Shown in pieces: positions 17,520-26,773 of a stretch of 64,000 nucleotides of DNA (position 1 is the stretch's first letter; each line of letters starts with the position of its first letter). Location of the stretch: NCBI RefSeq assembly GCF_900104925.1, contig NZ_LT629735.1:1458291-1522290 (forward strand), written 5' to 3'. This DNA comes from Opitutus sp. GAS368. GTDB lineage: Bacteria > Verrucomicrobiota > Verrucomicrobiia > Opitutales > Opitutaceae. The position numbers and the translations under genes were made by a program. The notes under the pieces are model-generated. The model was not told the origin of the DNA. It worked only from the letters and a program-made list of their open reading frames with translations, and searched no databases.

Positions 17520-18533
17520 TCAGTGCAATTTCGCCAGCTCGACTTTTGCCACCGCCGGCGACAGGGCGATCCAGCCGTTCGAGGCCGTGACGATTGCCTG
17601 GCCCTCGGCGCTGAGCACGAAGCGCAGGAATTCCTCCAAGCGGGGGTCGATCGGCTGGCCGGGGGCGCGGTCGATCACCATGTAGATCGGGCGGTAGAGG
17701 GGATACTTCATGCCCTGCACCTCCTCGAAGGTGCCGGTGTAATAGGGGCCGCGGTCCGTATCCGCCACGGCGATGGCCTTCATGCCCGGGATGATATTGC
17801 CAAAACAGCCGAGCCCGATGCCGTTCGCATCCGCGGCGACGGCCTGGGCCATGAGATCGTCGGGGCCGAAGTTCGCGCGCCGCATGGGCAGCTCGACGGT
17901 CGTCTTCTTGAAGTCCGCTCCCTTGGTGACCACCTTCTGGACGAAGTAGTCGATCCCGTTCGGCAGCCGGTGACTGTAAGCCTTGATGGGACGGCCCGCC
18001 CATTCGCCCTTCACGCCGAGATCGCCCCACGTCCTGATGTCCTGGCCGAGCCCGCGGCGACGCTCGGCCGAATAAATGGCGTCGAGCTGGTCCAGCGTGA
18101 TCCGCTCGATCGGATTGCCGGCATTGACGTAGACGGCGAGCGTCGGGGTCAGGCCCGTGGTCTTCTGCGCGCCGAGCCCGACCTGGATGACGAACGAGCC
18201 GTAGCCGCGGATCTTTTTGAACAGGTCTTCCTCAAAGGCCCAGATCTCCCGGGCGGGGAAGCCGAGATCGTAGCCGCCGCAGATCACGCCCGGCACGCAG
18301 GCCAGCGGCGCCGTGCCCTTGTCGATGATCGTGAAGTGCGGGTGGTATTTCTTGAAGCCCTCGACCCAGCCCAGCATCAGCGGGTCGGCGGAGCTCTCGG
18401 CGACCGTGCGCATGTCGCCGGTCAGTTGTTGCCTGGGCTGGTAGTGCGGCAGCCCGGCCGGCGCGGCCGGACCGCGGACGGCCGCGAGCGCGAGAAATGC
18501 GAGAGCAAGGAAGCGGTGGGGCTGGGTAGTCAT
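17520..18533 (-). CDS. SBP-13, PstS-like binding protein
   Basis: 337 residues from the ATG at 18533; an ATG at 18569 overlapping the SBP-14 stop is in frame and would add 12 residues. It lacks the N-terminal extension of its four SIWTQNV neighbours. The core is RTWGDLGVKGEWAGRPI and the loop HRLPNGIDYFVQ. PNGI plus an aromatic pair is shared only with SBP-29. TVAESSADPLMLGW replaces the usual first loop. It interrupts the SIWTQNV clade, so it was probably inserted or survives from an older order. Confidence 0.85.
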   Translation of the reverse strand: MTTQPHRFLALAFLALAAVRGPAAPAGLPHYQPRQQLTGDMRTVAESSADPLMLGWVEGFKKYHPHFTIIDKGTAPLACVPGVICGGYDLGFPAREIWAFEEDLFKKIRGYGSFVIQVGLGAQKTTGLTPTLAVYVNAGNPIERITLDQLDAIYSAERRRGLGQDIRTWGDLGVKGEWAGRPIKAYSHRLPNGIDYFVQKVVTKGADFKKTTVELPMRRANFGPDDLMAQAVAADANGIGLGCFGNIIPGMKAIAVADTDRGPYYTGTFEEVQGMKYPLYRPIYMVIDRAPGQPIDPRLEEFLRFVLSAEGQAIVTASNGWIALSPAVAKVELAKLH

Positions 18534-18565
18534 AAACAAAGGGGATCGGGCCGGGCGGGCCGCCA

Positions 18566-19780
18566 TCATTCCAGTTTCTTGAGCTGCTCCTTCACGATGT
18601 CCGGCAGGAGGGGCATGTAGCGACCCTCGCGCTGGATGCAGTCCTGGCCTTCCTGGCTCAGGATGAAGCGCAGGAATTCCTCGACCTTGGGGTCGATGGG
18701 CTGGCCGGGCTCGCGGTTGAGGTAGAAGTAGGACTCGTGGTAGAGCGGATAGGTGTGGTTGTGGATCGATTCCACGCTGCGCGTGACATACGGCCCGCCC
18801 TCGTAGGCCTGGACCGCCAGTTCCTTCAGCTCCGGACCCATCGAGGCCGGGGAAATATAATACATGGCATACTTGTCCTTGGCGATCGCGCGGCGGGCCT
18901 GGAGGCTCCAGCTGTTGATCTTGCCCTCCGGCGTGATGTAATTGGTGACCGCGTTGTAACCCTCGGCGAATTGGTAGCTGCCGCGCAGCACCTTGATCTG
19001 GAAGTCATAGGAAGCGCCGGCGGTCAGGTTCTGTCCGCCGGTGTGGATCGGCTTGCCCGCCCACTCGCCGGTCAGGCCGAGCTGGCCCCACGTGCGGATG
19101 TTTTCCTCCGGCCCTCGCGAATAGGGATACTCGGTATGCCACACGCTGCCGACGTAGCCGCCGGTCCGCGCGCCGCCGAACACCCCGTCGAGCTGCTTCA
19201 GGCTGATCCGGTCGAGCGGGTTGTCCTTGTTCACCGCGATGATGGTCGCCGGCGACCAGCCGTAGACGTCGTAGGAGCCGGTGAACGCCGTGATCTCGGT
19301 GACCGGGTGGTGAAACACCTGCTCGAACACGAGCAGGTCCGTCAGCCGCGCCTTGTAGCACAGGCCGAGGTCGGCGGCGCCGCATGCGAGGGCGGACACG
19401 GCGATCGTGGCCGTCGGCAGGTGATACTCGATGGTGAGGCCCGGCTGGAATTTCTTGAATTCCTCGAGCCAGTATTGCGCCAGATCCCCGTCCTTGATGT
19501 AATTGCTGCCCCAGATCCGGAGCGTGCCGGTCAGCTGCCGCCTGGGCACGTAGTGCGGCATCTCGCCCAGGTCCCACTTCTTGGTGTAGCCGCCGACGAT
19601 GCCGTGCTCCTTGCGGAAGCCCGTGACATTCTGGGTCCAGATGCTGACGCCGGCGTTCGTCGGCTCGTTCGCGACGTTCGGCGCGACCGTCAGCTTGTCG
19701 TCGGCCGTGAGCAGGAGGGGGAAAGCCAGCAGTGCGCAAAGCACCGCGCGGCTCATGGTGAGGGCGGGGGTTGGGTTCAT
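18566..19780 (-). CDS. SBP-14, PstS-like binding protein, SIWTQNV clade
   Basis: 404 residues from the ATG at 19780; ATG 19756 (MSRAVL) is an alternative closer to the signal core. It carries the GVSIWTQNVTGFRKEHG and GGYTKKWDL extension. The core is RTWGQLGLTGEWAGKPI followed by GGQNLTAGASYDFQIKVL. The segment SYQFAEGYNAVTNYI replaces the common SDKWNE. It is closely related to SBP-15 and SBP-16. Confidence 0.88.
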   Translation of the reverse strand: MNPTPALTMSRAVLCALLAFPLLLTADDKLTVAPNVANEPTNAGVSIWTQNVTGFRKEHGIVGGYTKKWDLGEMPHYVPRRQLTGTLRIWGSNYIKDGDLAQYWLEEFKKFQPGLTIEYHLPTATIAVSALACGAADLGLCYKARLTDLLVFEQVFHHPVTEITAFTGSYDVYGWSPATIIAVNKDNPLDRISLKQLDGVFGGARTGGYVGSVWHTEYPYSRGPEENIRTWGQLGLTGEWAGKPIHTGGQNLTAGASYDFQIKVLRGSYQFAEGYNAVTNYITPEGKINSWSLQARRAIAKDKYAMYYISPASMGPELKELAVQAYEGGPYVTRSVESIHNHTYPLYHESYFYLNREPGQPIDPKVEEFLRFILSQEGQDCIQREGRYMPLLPDIVKEQLKKLE

Positions 19781-19802
19781 GAAAAAAAGGGGTGGCCGCG
19801 GA

Positions 19803-20984
19803 TCATTCCAGTTTCTTGAGCTGCTCGCGGACGATGGCGCCCGTGAGCGGCAGGTAGCGGCCTTCGCGCTGCACACAGTCCTGTCCTTCCTGACTCAGGA
19901 CAAAACGCAGGAACTCCTCCACCTTGGGGTCGACCGGTTTGCCGGGTTCGCGGTTCAGGTAGAAATAGGAGTGGTGGGTGAGCGGATAGCTGTTGTCGCG
20001 CACCGTCTCGAGCGTGCGGGGCACAAAGGGCCCGCCCTCGCGGGCCTGGATCGCGAGCTCCTTCATGTCCGGCGACAGCGTGGAGGGCGAGGCGTAGAAC
20101 ATGGAGTATTTGTCCCGCGCCACCGCGCGCCGCACCTGCACGCTCCAGCTGTTGATCTTTCCGTCCGGCGTGATGTAGTTGGTGTAGGCTTGGTAGCCGT
20201 CGACGAACTGCAGGCTGCCCATAAGCACCTCGTTGGAGAACTGCAGCATCGCACCGGAGCTCAGATTCTGGCCGCCGGCGTGGACCGGCCGGCCCGCCCA
20301 CTCGCCCGTCAGGCCGAGCTGGCCCCACGTGCGGATGTTCTCCTCCGGGCCGCGGGCATACGGATACTCCGTGTGCCACACGCTGCCGGCGTAACCGCCG
20401 AGCCGCGCGCTGCCAAAGACCCCGTCGAGTTGCTTGACGCTGATCTGCGTGAGCGGGTTGTCCCGGTGAACGACGACCATGCCGGCCGGTCCCCAGCCGT
20501 AAACGTCATAGGACCCGGTCACCGCCGTGATCTCGGTGAGCGGATGATGGAAAACCTGCTCGAAGATGAGCCGGTCCGACAGGGTGGCCTTGTAATTCAT
20601 GCCGAGGTCGGCGATGCCGGCCGCGACGGCCGAGACCGCGATGGTGCCCGTCGGCAGGTGATACTCGATCGTGAGGCCGGGCTGGAATTTCTTGAACGCC
20701 TCCACCCAGTAACCGCCGAGCGGGCCGTCCGTGAGGTAGTTGTTGCCCCAGATCCGGATGACGCCGGTCAGCTGCTGTTTGGGCACATAATGAGGGAGGT
20801 CGCTGAGGTCCCAGCGCTTGGTGTAGCCGCCGACCGAGCCGTGTTCCTTGCGAAACCCCGAGACGTTCTGCGTCCAGATGCTGACCCCAGCGTTCTTCGG
20901 TTCCTCGGTTTTCTTCGGCTCCTCAGCCCACAGGCTGGCGCCGCCGAGCACTGCCAGAAAGACGAGAGCTGGGATGGTTTTCAT
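19803..20984 (-). CDS. SBP-15, PstS-like binding protein, SIWTQNV clade
   Basis: 393 residues from the ATG at 20984; ATG 20996 (MIPPMK) overlaps the SBP-16 stop and would add four. Signal peptide about 1-18, then a charged EEPKKTEEPKN linker and GVSIWTQNVSGFRKEHG. The core is RTWGQLGLTGEWAGRPV, then GGQNLSSGAMLQFSNEVL. It is very similar to SBP-14 and the C-terminal half of SBP-16. Confidence 0.9.
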   Translation of the reverse strand: MKTIPALVFLAVLGGASLWAEEPKKTEEPKNAGVSIWTQNVSGFRKEHGSVGGYTKRWDLSDLPHYVPKQQLTGVIRIWGNNYLTDGPLGGYWVEAFKKFQPGLTIEYHLPTGTIAVSAVAAGIADLGMNYKATLSDRLIFEQVFHHPLTEITAVTGSYDVYGWGPAGMVVVHRDNPLTQISVKQLDGVFGSARLGGYAGSVWHTEYPYARGPEENIRTWGQLGLTGEWAGRPVHAGGQNLSSGAMLQFSNEVLMGSLQFVDGYQAYTNYITPDGKINSWSVQVRRAVARDKYSMFYASPSTLSPDMKELAIQAREGGPFVPRTLETVRDNSYPLTHHSYFYLNREPGKPVDPKVEEFLRFVLSQEGQDCVQREGRYLPLTGAIVREQLKKLE

Positions 20985-20992
20985 CGGCGGGA

Positions 20993-23194
20993 TCATTCGA
21001 TTTTCTTGAGCTGGGCCTGCACCACTTCGCCGGTGAGCGGCAGGTAGCGGCCTTCGCGCTGCACGCAGTCCTGCCCTTCCTGGCTCAGGATGAAATGCAG
21101 CCACTCGTCGACCTTCGGGTCGACCGGCTGGCCGGGCTCGCGGTTGAAATAAAAGAAATACCGGCCGTAAAGCGGGAAGGTGCGGTCGTGGACGGTCTCG
21201 AGCGTGCGTTTCACATAGGGACCGCCGTCATAAGCCTGGACCGCCAGCTCCTTCATGTCCGGGCTCAGCGTCATCGGCGAGACGTAGAACATCGCCTGCT
21301 TGTCCTTCACGATCGCCCGCTGCGCCTGCAGGCTCCAGCTGTTGATCTTGCCCTCGGGCGTGATGTAATTGGCGAAAGCCTGGTAGCCCTCGACGAACTG
21401 GTCGCTGCCCTTGAGAATGAGATCGGAAAACTGCGAGGTCTGGTTGCCGCGCAGGGTCTGACCGCCGGTATGAATCGGCTTGTCCGCCCATTCGCCGGTA
21501 AGCCCGAGCTGGCCCCAGGTGCGGATGTTTTCCTCCGGCCCGCGGGCAAAAGGATACTCCGTGTGCCAGACGCTCCCGACGTAGCCGCCCGTGCGCGCAC
21601 CGCCGAAGACGCCGTCGAGCTGTTTCAGGCTGATCCGGTCGAGCGGGTTGTCCTTGTGGACGACAATGATGAACGGCGGCGACCAGCCATAGACGTCGTA
21701 GGAGCCCGTGACCGCATCCACCTCGGTCACCGGGTGGTGGTAGACCTGCTCGAACGTCAGCAGGTCCATGATGATCGCCCGGCGGCTCATCGCGACGTCG
21801 GCCACGCCGCACGACAGCGCGGGGATGCCGATGCCGGTGGTGGGCAGGTGATACTCGATGGTGACGTCCGGCTGGAACTTCTTGAAGGCCTCCTGCCAAT
21901 ACCCAGCGAGGTAACCGTCGCGGATGTAATTGTTGCCCCAGACGCGCAGCGTGCCCGTGAGATGAACCTTCGGAACGTAGTGCGGCAGGTCGCCCAGGTC
22001 CCACTGCTTGGTATAGCCGCCGACGGAGCCGTGCTCCTTGCGGAAGCCGGTGACGTTCTGCGTCCAGATGCTGACGCCGGCGTTGGCCGGCTCCGCCGAC
22101 GCCGTGGCCGCCGGGATTGCCTTCATGGCACGCTCGACGAACTCATTGGTGTAGAGCTCGTCGACCTTCACCTTGGACGCGTCGCCCGAGGCGCGCCAGA
22201 CACCCTCCTCGCTGTTGTCGAACCGGGCCCACAGCATCGCGTCGACGACCAGATGGACCGCGTCGGCCGGAAACGAATAATCCCCCTTGGCGTAGCTGGT
22301 CAGCGTCTTCTTGGTGAGCGCGACCTGTTTCGCCCGGTCCTTGTCGCCAAAGAAATCGACCGGCAGCCGGGCGATGACCTCGTCGGCCGTGTGGCTGTTG
22401 AGGTAGCGCATCGCGCGGACGTAAGCGTTGACGAGCCGTTGCACGGTGTCGGGGTGGTCCTTGATGAACTGCGGTGCCATCAGGATCGACTGCGCGGGGA
22501 ACGGGGTGCCCAGCGCCTTCACGGTCCCCTCCCGGCTGGTCAAGTCGTAGAGCGTCGTGGCCAGGTTGGTGCCCAGGATGCCCGAGGTAATCGGTTCCTG
22601 GAAGGTCATGACGTCCAGCTTGTCGGCCTTCAGGTCGCCGACGACCAGCTGCAGGCGGTTCTCGGTCGGGTGGTTGATGGAGGTATAGCTCTTGCGCGGC
22701 AGGCCGGCCTGGTGGGCCATGTAGCCGGTGATGACCGCCTTGGTGGCGTAGCCCGCGCCCTCGGCCACGACGTGGCCCTTGAAGTCCGCGGCGCTGTGGA
22801 TCTGGTCCTTCACCCGGTTGGCGACAATGATCTTCATCGCCGGCGCGTCATCGAGCATCATCACGGCCTTGATCGGGAAGCCGTGGCGGGCGCCGAAGAT
22901 CGTGTGGTTGAACCAGTGCTCGGCGGCGTCGATCTGGCCCTTCACCAGCGGCTCCTGCAGCAGGTAGTCGTCCTTGGCGAGCGTCATGATGTCCACCGGG
23001 ACGATCTCGATGCCCTCCTGCTTGAAGTAGCCGAGGCTGTCGGCGAGCCGCGTGACGACCATGTCGTCGTCGAAGCTCATGCGGACCTTGATCAGGTTGT
23101 CCGCCGCCGGGGCGGCGGCCGCGGTGAGGAGCGCACCGAGGGTGAACAGCACCGGCTTCAGGCCGGTGGGAAAACGGAATGGGAATGGGTTCAT
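20993..23194 (-). CDS. SBP-16, NMT1-type domain fused to a PstS-like domain
   Basis: 733 residues. After a signal peptide (about 1-31), residues 33-365 form an NMT1/SsuA-type binding protein (LGYFKQEGIEIVPVD, DFKGHVVAEGAGYATK, TVQRLVNAYVRAMRYL) homologous to the free protein at 37130. From about 375 a complete SIWTQNV-clade PstS-like domain follows (RTWGQLGLTGEWADKPI, GGQTLRGNQTSQFSDLIL). The two domains meet at AIPAATASAEPANAG, where the NMT1 domain of 37130 ends in VEKAMKEIK and this one in VERAMKAIP, so the fusion is exact to within a few residues. The domains normally serve different transporters, so this is an unusual combination. It may bind two ligands together. Confidence 0.88.
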   Translation of the reverse strand: MNPFPFRFPTGLKPVLFTLGALLTAAAAPAADNLIKVRMSFDDDMVVTRLADSLGYFKQEGIEIVPVDIMTLAKDDYLLQEPLVKGQIDAAEHWFNHTIFGARHGFPIKAVMMLDDAPAMKIIVANRVKDQIHSAADFKGHVVAEGAGYATKAVITGYMAHQAGLPRKSYTSINHPTENRLQLVVGDLKADKLDVMTFQEPITSGILGTNLATTLYDLTSREGTVKALGTPFPAQSILMAPQFIKDHPDTVQRLVNAYVRAMRYLNSHTADEVIARLPVDFFGDKDRAKQVALTKKTLTSYAKGDYSFPADAVHLVVDAMLWARFDNSEEGVWRASGDASKVKVDELYTNEFVERAMKAIPAATASAEPANAGVSIWTQNVTGFRKEHGSVGGYTKQWDLGDLPHYVPKVHLTGTLRVWGNNYIRDGYLAGYWQEAFKKFQPDVTIEYHLPTTGIGIPALSCGVADVAMSRRAIIMDLLTFEQVYHHPVTEVDAVTGSYDVYGWSPPFIIVVHKDNPLDRISLKQLDGVFGGARTGGYVGSVWHTEYPFARGPEENIRTWGQLGLTGEWADKPIHTGGQTLRGNQTSQFSDLILKGSDQFVEGYQAFANYITPEGKINSWSLQAQRAIVKDKQAMFYVSPMTLSPDMKELAVQAYDGGPYVKRTLETVHDRTFPLYGRYFFYFNREPGQPVDPKVDEWLHFILSQEGQDCVQREGRYLPLTGEVVQAQLKKIE

Positions 23195-23235
23195 GGGTCG
23201 GGTTGGTTGGAAGGTGTCGGGTTTGGTTGCGGGAT

Positions 23236-24342
23236 TCAGTTCTCCATGAACTGGTGCTCGGGCGGAATCGCGGTGGAGTTGAGCTTCTGCAGTTGCGCCT
23301 GCACGACCGGGGCCGGCAGCGGCAGGTAGCCGCCCTCCGCGACGACGTCCTGCTGGCCCTGCCGGCTCAGGATGTAACGGATGAACTCCTTCACCCGCGG
23401 GTCACCGAGGGTCGGCGTCAGGTCGGTGTTCCGGTCGTCCATCGTGTAGACGACATAGACCGGGCGGTGCAGCGGATAGGTGCGATCCGCCACGCTTGCC
23501 GGGCTGAGCGCGACATAGGGACCGGCCTTGGTCTCGGCGAGCGGGAGGGTCTTCACGCCGGCGTTGGCGTAGGCGGCCGGCGCGTAGGCGATGCCAAGCG
23601 GGTCCTGGGCGAGGTCGGCCAGCATCTTCTGCCGGTCGGCGTATTCGCGCAGGCCCTCGTTCCAGGTCTCGGCGCCGCCGAAGACGCGGGCTTGGAAATA
23701 AGTGATGGCGCCCGCGCCCAGGCCGGGCTGCCCGTAGACGTGGACCGGCTTGTCCGCCCATTCGCCCGTGAGTCCGAGCTGGCCCCACGTGCGGAGATTG
23801 TCCTTCCCGCCGCGGGCCACGCTCGTGTCCCAGGTAAGGGCGTTCCAACCGCCCGCGCGCTCGGCGCCGAACACGCCGTCGAGCTCGCGCACGCTCAGCC
23901 GCGCCAGCGGGTTGTCCTTGTGCACAAAAACCGCGTAGGCGGGCGACTTGTGCAGGGCCCCCGCGCTGCCGGTCGCGACCTCGATCACGGCCGGATAGAC
24001 CCAGGAACGTTCGTAGATGCCGTAGCGTTCATACGGGTAGACCGGCCGGCCGAGCAGGGCGAGGTCGGCGGTGCGCATGTCGAGGCCATACAGCCCCGAC
24101 GCGCTGCTTTTGAGGTCGTCGGCGAACTGGACGTCGGGTTGCAGGCGCTTGAAGCCGGTCTCCCAACGTTTCATCAAGGCGGCCATCTGTGGATTGCCGC
24201 AGCCGCGCAGCACGCCGGTGACGTGCACCTGCGGCCGGTAGTCCGGCAGGTCGTCCGCGGCGGAGAGGACGCAGGGCGTGGCGAGCAACGCGGCGGCCAA
24301 CAGGCCGGCGCGGGAAAAAAGGGCGGAGAAATTCGTTTTCAT
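23236..24342 (-). CDS. SBP-17, PstS-like binding protein
   Basis: 368 residues with a signal peptide of about 29. The first loop is GCGNPQMAALMKRWE, not the WGNNY form. The core is RTWGQLGLTGEWADKPV and the loop QPGLGAGAITYFQARVF. It pairs with SBP-25 (PPGLAPGG loop, DTW/ETWNEGLREYAD). It lies downstream of SBP-18, as SBP-25 lies downstream of SBP-26. The C-terminus is extended by about 10 residues (SEHQFMEN type) relative to the array. Confidence 0.9.
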   Translation of the reverse strand: MKTNFSALFSRAGLLAAALLATPCVLSAADDLPDYRPQVHVTGVLRGCGNPQMAALMKRWETGFKRLQPDVQFADDLKSSASGLYGLDMRTADLALLGRPVYPYERYGIYERSWVYPAVIEVATGSAGALHKSPAYAVFVHKDNPLARLSVRELDGVFGAERAGGWNALTWDTSVARGGKDNLRTWGQLGLTGEWADKPVHVYGQPGLGAGAITYFQARVFGGAETWNEGLREYADRQKMLADLAQDPLGIAYAPAAYANAGVKTLPLAETKAGPYVALSPASVADRTYPLHRPVYVVYTMDDRNTDLTPTLGDPRVKEFIRYILSRQGQQDVVAEGGYLPLPAPVVQAQLQKLNSTAIPPEHQFMEN

Positions 24343-24361
24343 GGCGGCGGGAGCGCTTGGC

Positions 24362-25456
24362 TCACTCGAGTTTGGCGAGCTCGGCCTTCACCTGCTCGGC
24401 GTTGAGGGGGATGAAGAGGCGGTTTTCAGCCACGATCTGCTGGCCCTCGCGGCTGAGGATGAATTTCACGAACTCCTTCTCGCGGACACCCAGCGGCTGG
24501 CCGGGCACGCGGTTGAGGTAGATATAGGCGCCGTTGTGCAGCGGATAGCTGCCGTCGAAGAAGGTCTGCGCACCCGGCACGACAAACGGCCCGCCGGAGT
24601 TCCGGGCGAGCGGCAGCACGCGCACGTCGCCGTGGTTGGCGTTGATGACGCGCTGGAAGATGAAGCCGATCGCATAGGGGTCCTTTTCCACTGCTTCGAG
24701 CACTTGCTGGTCGCGGGTCTTGCCCTTGGCCTTGGTGCCGATGTCGGCGCGCGGCTCTTCGACGAGGGCGGGGTTCCACTTGGTGCCGCCCTGGAAGGCC
24801 TCGCGCTCGATCAGGTCCGCCCAGTTGCTGAGCGTGACGTCCGAACCGTAGAGGTGGATGGGCTGGCCGGCCCACTCGCCGGTCACGCCGAGCTGGTCCC
24901 AGGTGCGGATGTCCTTCTCCGGGCCGCGCGCGACCGCCGTCGACCACCGGCCGTTGACCCAGCCGCCGCTGCGCTGGGCGCCGTAGATGCCGTCGATCTG
25001 TTCCAGCGTGAGTCCGGCGAGCGGATTGCGCTTGTTCACGATGAACATCAGCCCGGGCGTCGTGCCTGCCGGGTCGTCGTAAGAGCCGGTGCCGAACCGG
25101 ATCTCCAGCGGCGCATAACCGAACTGGGCCTCGAAGGCCTGAAAGCCGTTGCGCCACTGCCGGTGGCCCATCACGCCGATGTCGGCCGAGCCGGTCACAA
25201 GACCCGCGAAGGCCTGCGAGGTGTTGATCAGGTAGGCGTTCAGGCGGACCTGTCCGTGGTGGCCGCGGAAGGCGTTGGCCCATTTTCCGACGAGATCCTC
25301 CAGGGGCGTGCCGTAGATGCGCAGCACGCCCGTGACGCGCTGGGTGGGAGCGTAGCCCGGCAGCGCACTCAGGTCATATTTGGCCGGCTGGTAGGTGTCG
25401 GCGGCAAGCGCCGTGGTGCCAAGCAGGAGGGCCAGGATCAGGGTATGAGGTTTCAT
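24362..25456 (-). CDS. SBP-18, PstS-like binding protein
   Basis: 364 residues with a signal peptide of about 18. The core is RTWDQLGVTGEWAGQPI. The loop SDVTLSNWADLIEREAF pairs it with SBP-26 (IDATLSGWSGLIQQVVF). GGTKWNPALVEE follows. It ends 19 bp before SBP-17, so SBP-18/17 mirrors SBP-26/25. The 105 bp between its start and the SUMF1 gene contain no supported gene. Confidence 0.9.
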   Translation of the reverse strand: MKPHTLILALLLGTTALAADTYQPAKYDLSALPGYAPTQRVTGVLRIYGTPLEDLVGKWANAFRGHHGQVRLNAYLINTSQAFAGLVTGSADIGVMGHRQWRNGFQAFEAQFGYAPLEIRFGTGSYDDPAGTTPGLMFIVNKRNPLAGLTLEQIDGIYGAQRSGGWVNGRWSTAVARGPEKDIRTWDQLGVTGEWAGQPIHLYGSDVTLSNWADLIEREAFQGGTKWNPALVEEPRADIGTKAKGKTRDQQVLEAVEKDPYAIGFIFQRVINANHGDVRVLPLARNSGGPFVVPGAQTFFDGSYPLHNGAYIYLNRVPGQPLGVREKEFVKFILSREGQQIVAENRLFIPLNAEQVKAELAKLE

Positions 25457-25561
25457 GGGAGTTTCTTGTGCGGTTCGCGAATCAGTTGGACCGGGGCCCG
25501 GCCACGGCGATGCCGTCGGTCCGGGTGGTCATGTCAGGGGAAGCGGGTTTGATTTCATGGG

Positions 25562-26773
25562 TCAGGGCCGGGCCGGCAGCACCGGCGCGAGGGCGACGCG
25601 GAAGCCGAGGTTGATCCAGCGGTAGGTGGGCTCGTGCCAGTTGCGGTAGGCGGCGCGCGTCTGCGTGGCGAGGCTGCTCCAGGATCCGCCCTTGCGGACG
25701 TGATATTCGCCTGTCGGCGGGCCCGTCGGGTCGGTCACATGGCCGCCGGGCAACGGTCCGCTCCAATCGTAGCACCACTCGGCGGCGCTGCCGAGCATGT
25801 CGTAGAGCCCCCAGGCATTGGGGCGCTTCGACCCGACGGCCTTCGGTCCGCCGCGCTCGTAGCCCCATTTCTTGTCCGGCCACGCCGGCGTGCCAATGCG
25901 GTGGCCCGCATAATCAACCGAGCAGTTGGCGGCATAGACCGCGATGTCGTCGAGCACCGGCGCGGAGTGGTCGGGTTGCAGCACCATGTCGCCGGCGTAG
26001 GTCGCGCCGGTCGTGCCGGCGCGGCACGCGTATTCCCACTCGGCCTCGGTCGGCAGGCGGAACTCATAGCCCGCGGGCACGCGGCCGGCGGCCCGTTCCA
26101 ACGCGGTCAGCTTGCGGCAGAATTCCACGGCCTCGTTCCAGCTCACCCAGAGCATGGCGATGTTGTCGTCGGTGTTGCCGATGAGCTGGCCGGGATCGTC
26201 GCCCTTCTTCCAGCCGAAGAAATCGCGCACCGGGATCTTTTCCTTCCGGCCGATGAGGAACTTCTCGTCGTTCTCCAACCCGAGGCGCGCCTGCTCGAGC
26301 ACGTCGGTGCCCATCAGCTTTTTCCACTGCCCGTTCGTGACCTCGAGGGTCGCGAGCCAGAAGCCCTTCGTCAGCGTGACCCCGGTCTGCGGCGTCTCGT
26401 CGGGGCGGTGGCCGGCCTCGGTCGCCGGGCTGCCCATCGTGAAGGTTCCCGGCGCGATCCAGACAAGCTGCGCGCCAAGGGTCGGCACCGGTCGGGGTGA
26501 CAGCGCCGCAGCCTGCGCGTCGGACGAAACTTCCGCGGAAACGGCATTGCCCGCGGCCACAACCGCGCCAACCAAGATCACGAACAAGGCCGCGGCCTCG
26601 CGCCAAAACGCCGCCCAACTGGAGGCGGGACCATCAGTCCCGCTGATTGACGGTGGAGGGCCGGTCTCCGGACCGGCCGCGGCTGGTGCGGAGACCAGCC
26701 CTCCAAAGCGGGATTGATGGTCCCGCCTCCATTGCAGAACGCGCCAGAGCGAGAATCGGTGGCCGGGTTTCAT
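25562..26773 (-). CDS. SUMF1/FGE-family protein lacking the catalytic cysteines
   Basis: 403 residues. The ATG at 26773 overlaps the SBP-19 stop. Residues 15-51 come from a REP-like palindrome (26621-26730), followed by a hydrophobic segment (about 58-80) that exports it. From about 105 to 400 it is a formylglycine-generating-enzyme (SUMF1, PF03781) domain: IAPGTFTMGSPATEAGHRPD, EFRLPTEAEWEYACRAG, WGLYDMLGSAAEWCYDW, VRKGGSWSS and INLGFRVAL. In true FGEs the GGSW motif is followed by a cysteine pair, but here it reads SSLATQTRAAYR with none, so sulfatase activation is unlikely. There is no sulfatase in the window. It may be a non-catalytic or otherwise specialised member that modifies or binds the array proteins; this is inference. 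Confidence 0.85.
   Translation of the reverse strand: MKPGHRFSLWRVLQWRRDHQSRFGGLVSAPAAAGPETGPPPSISGTDGPASSWAAFWREAAALFVILVGAVVAAGNAVSAEVSSDAQAAALSPRPVPTLGAQLVWIAPGTFTMGSPATEAGHRPDETPQTGVTLTKGFWLATLEVTNGQWKKLMGTDVLEQARLGLENDEKFLIGRKEKIPVRDFFGWKKGDDPGQLIGNTDDNIAMLWVSWNEAVEFCRKLTALERAAGRVPAGYEFRLPTEAEWEYACRAGTTGATYAGDMVLQPDHSAPVLDDIAVYAANCSVDYAGHRIGTPAWPDKKWGYERGGPKAVGSKRPNAWGLYDMLGSAAEWCYDWSGPLPGGHVTDPTGPPTGEYHVRKGGSWSSLATQTRAAYRNWHEPTYRWINLGFRVALAPVLPARP
26621..26730. repeat. REP-like compound palindrome, family C, in SUMF1 leader
   Basis: The outer arms are GGAGGCGGGACCATCA and TGATGGTCCCGCCTCC. They enclose a second stem of GGAGGGCCGGTCTCC and GGAGACCAGCCCTCC. It is read in frame as residues 15-51 of the SUMF1-family protein. 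Confidence 0.75.

Noticed and set aside
25457-25561. A short gene or leader peptide between SBP-18 and the SUMF1 gene
   Set aside because: Only very short frames (9 and 16 codons) with no features; not supported.
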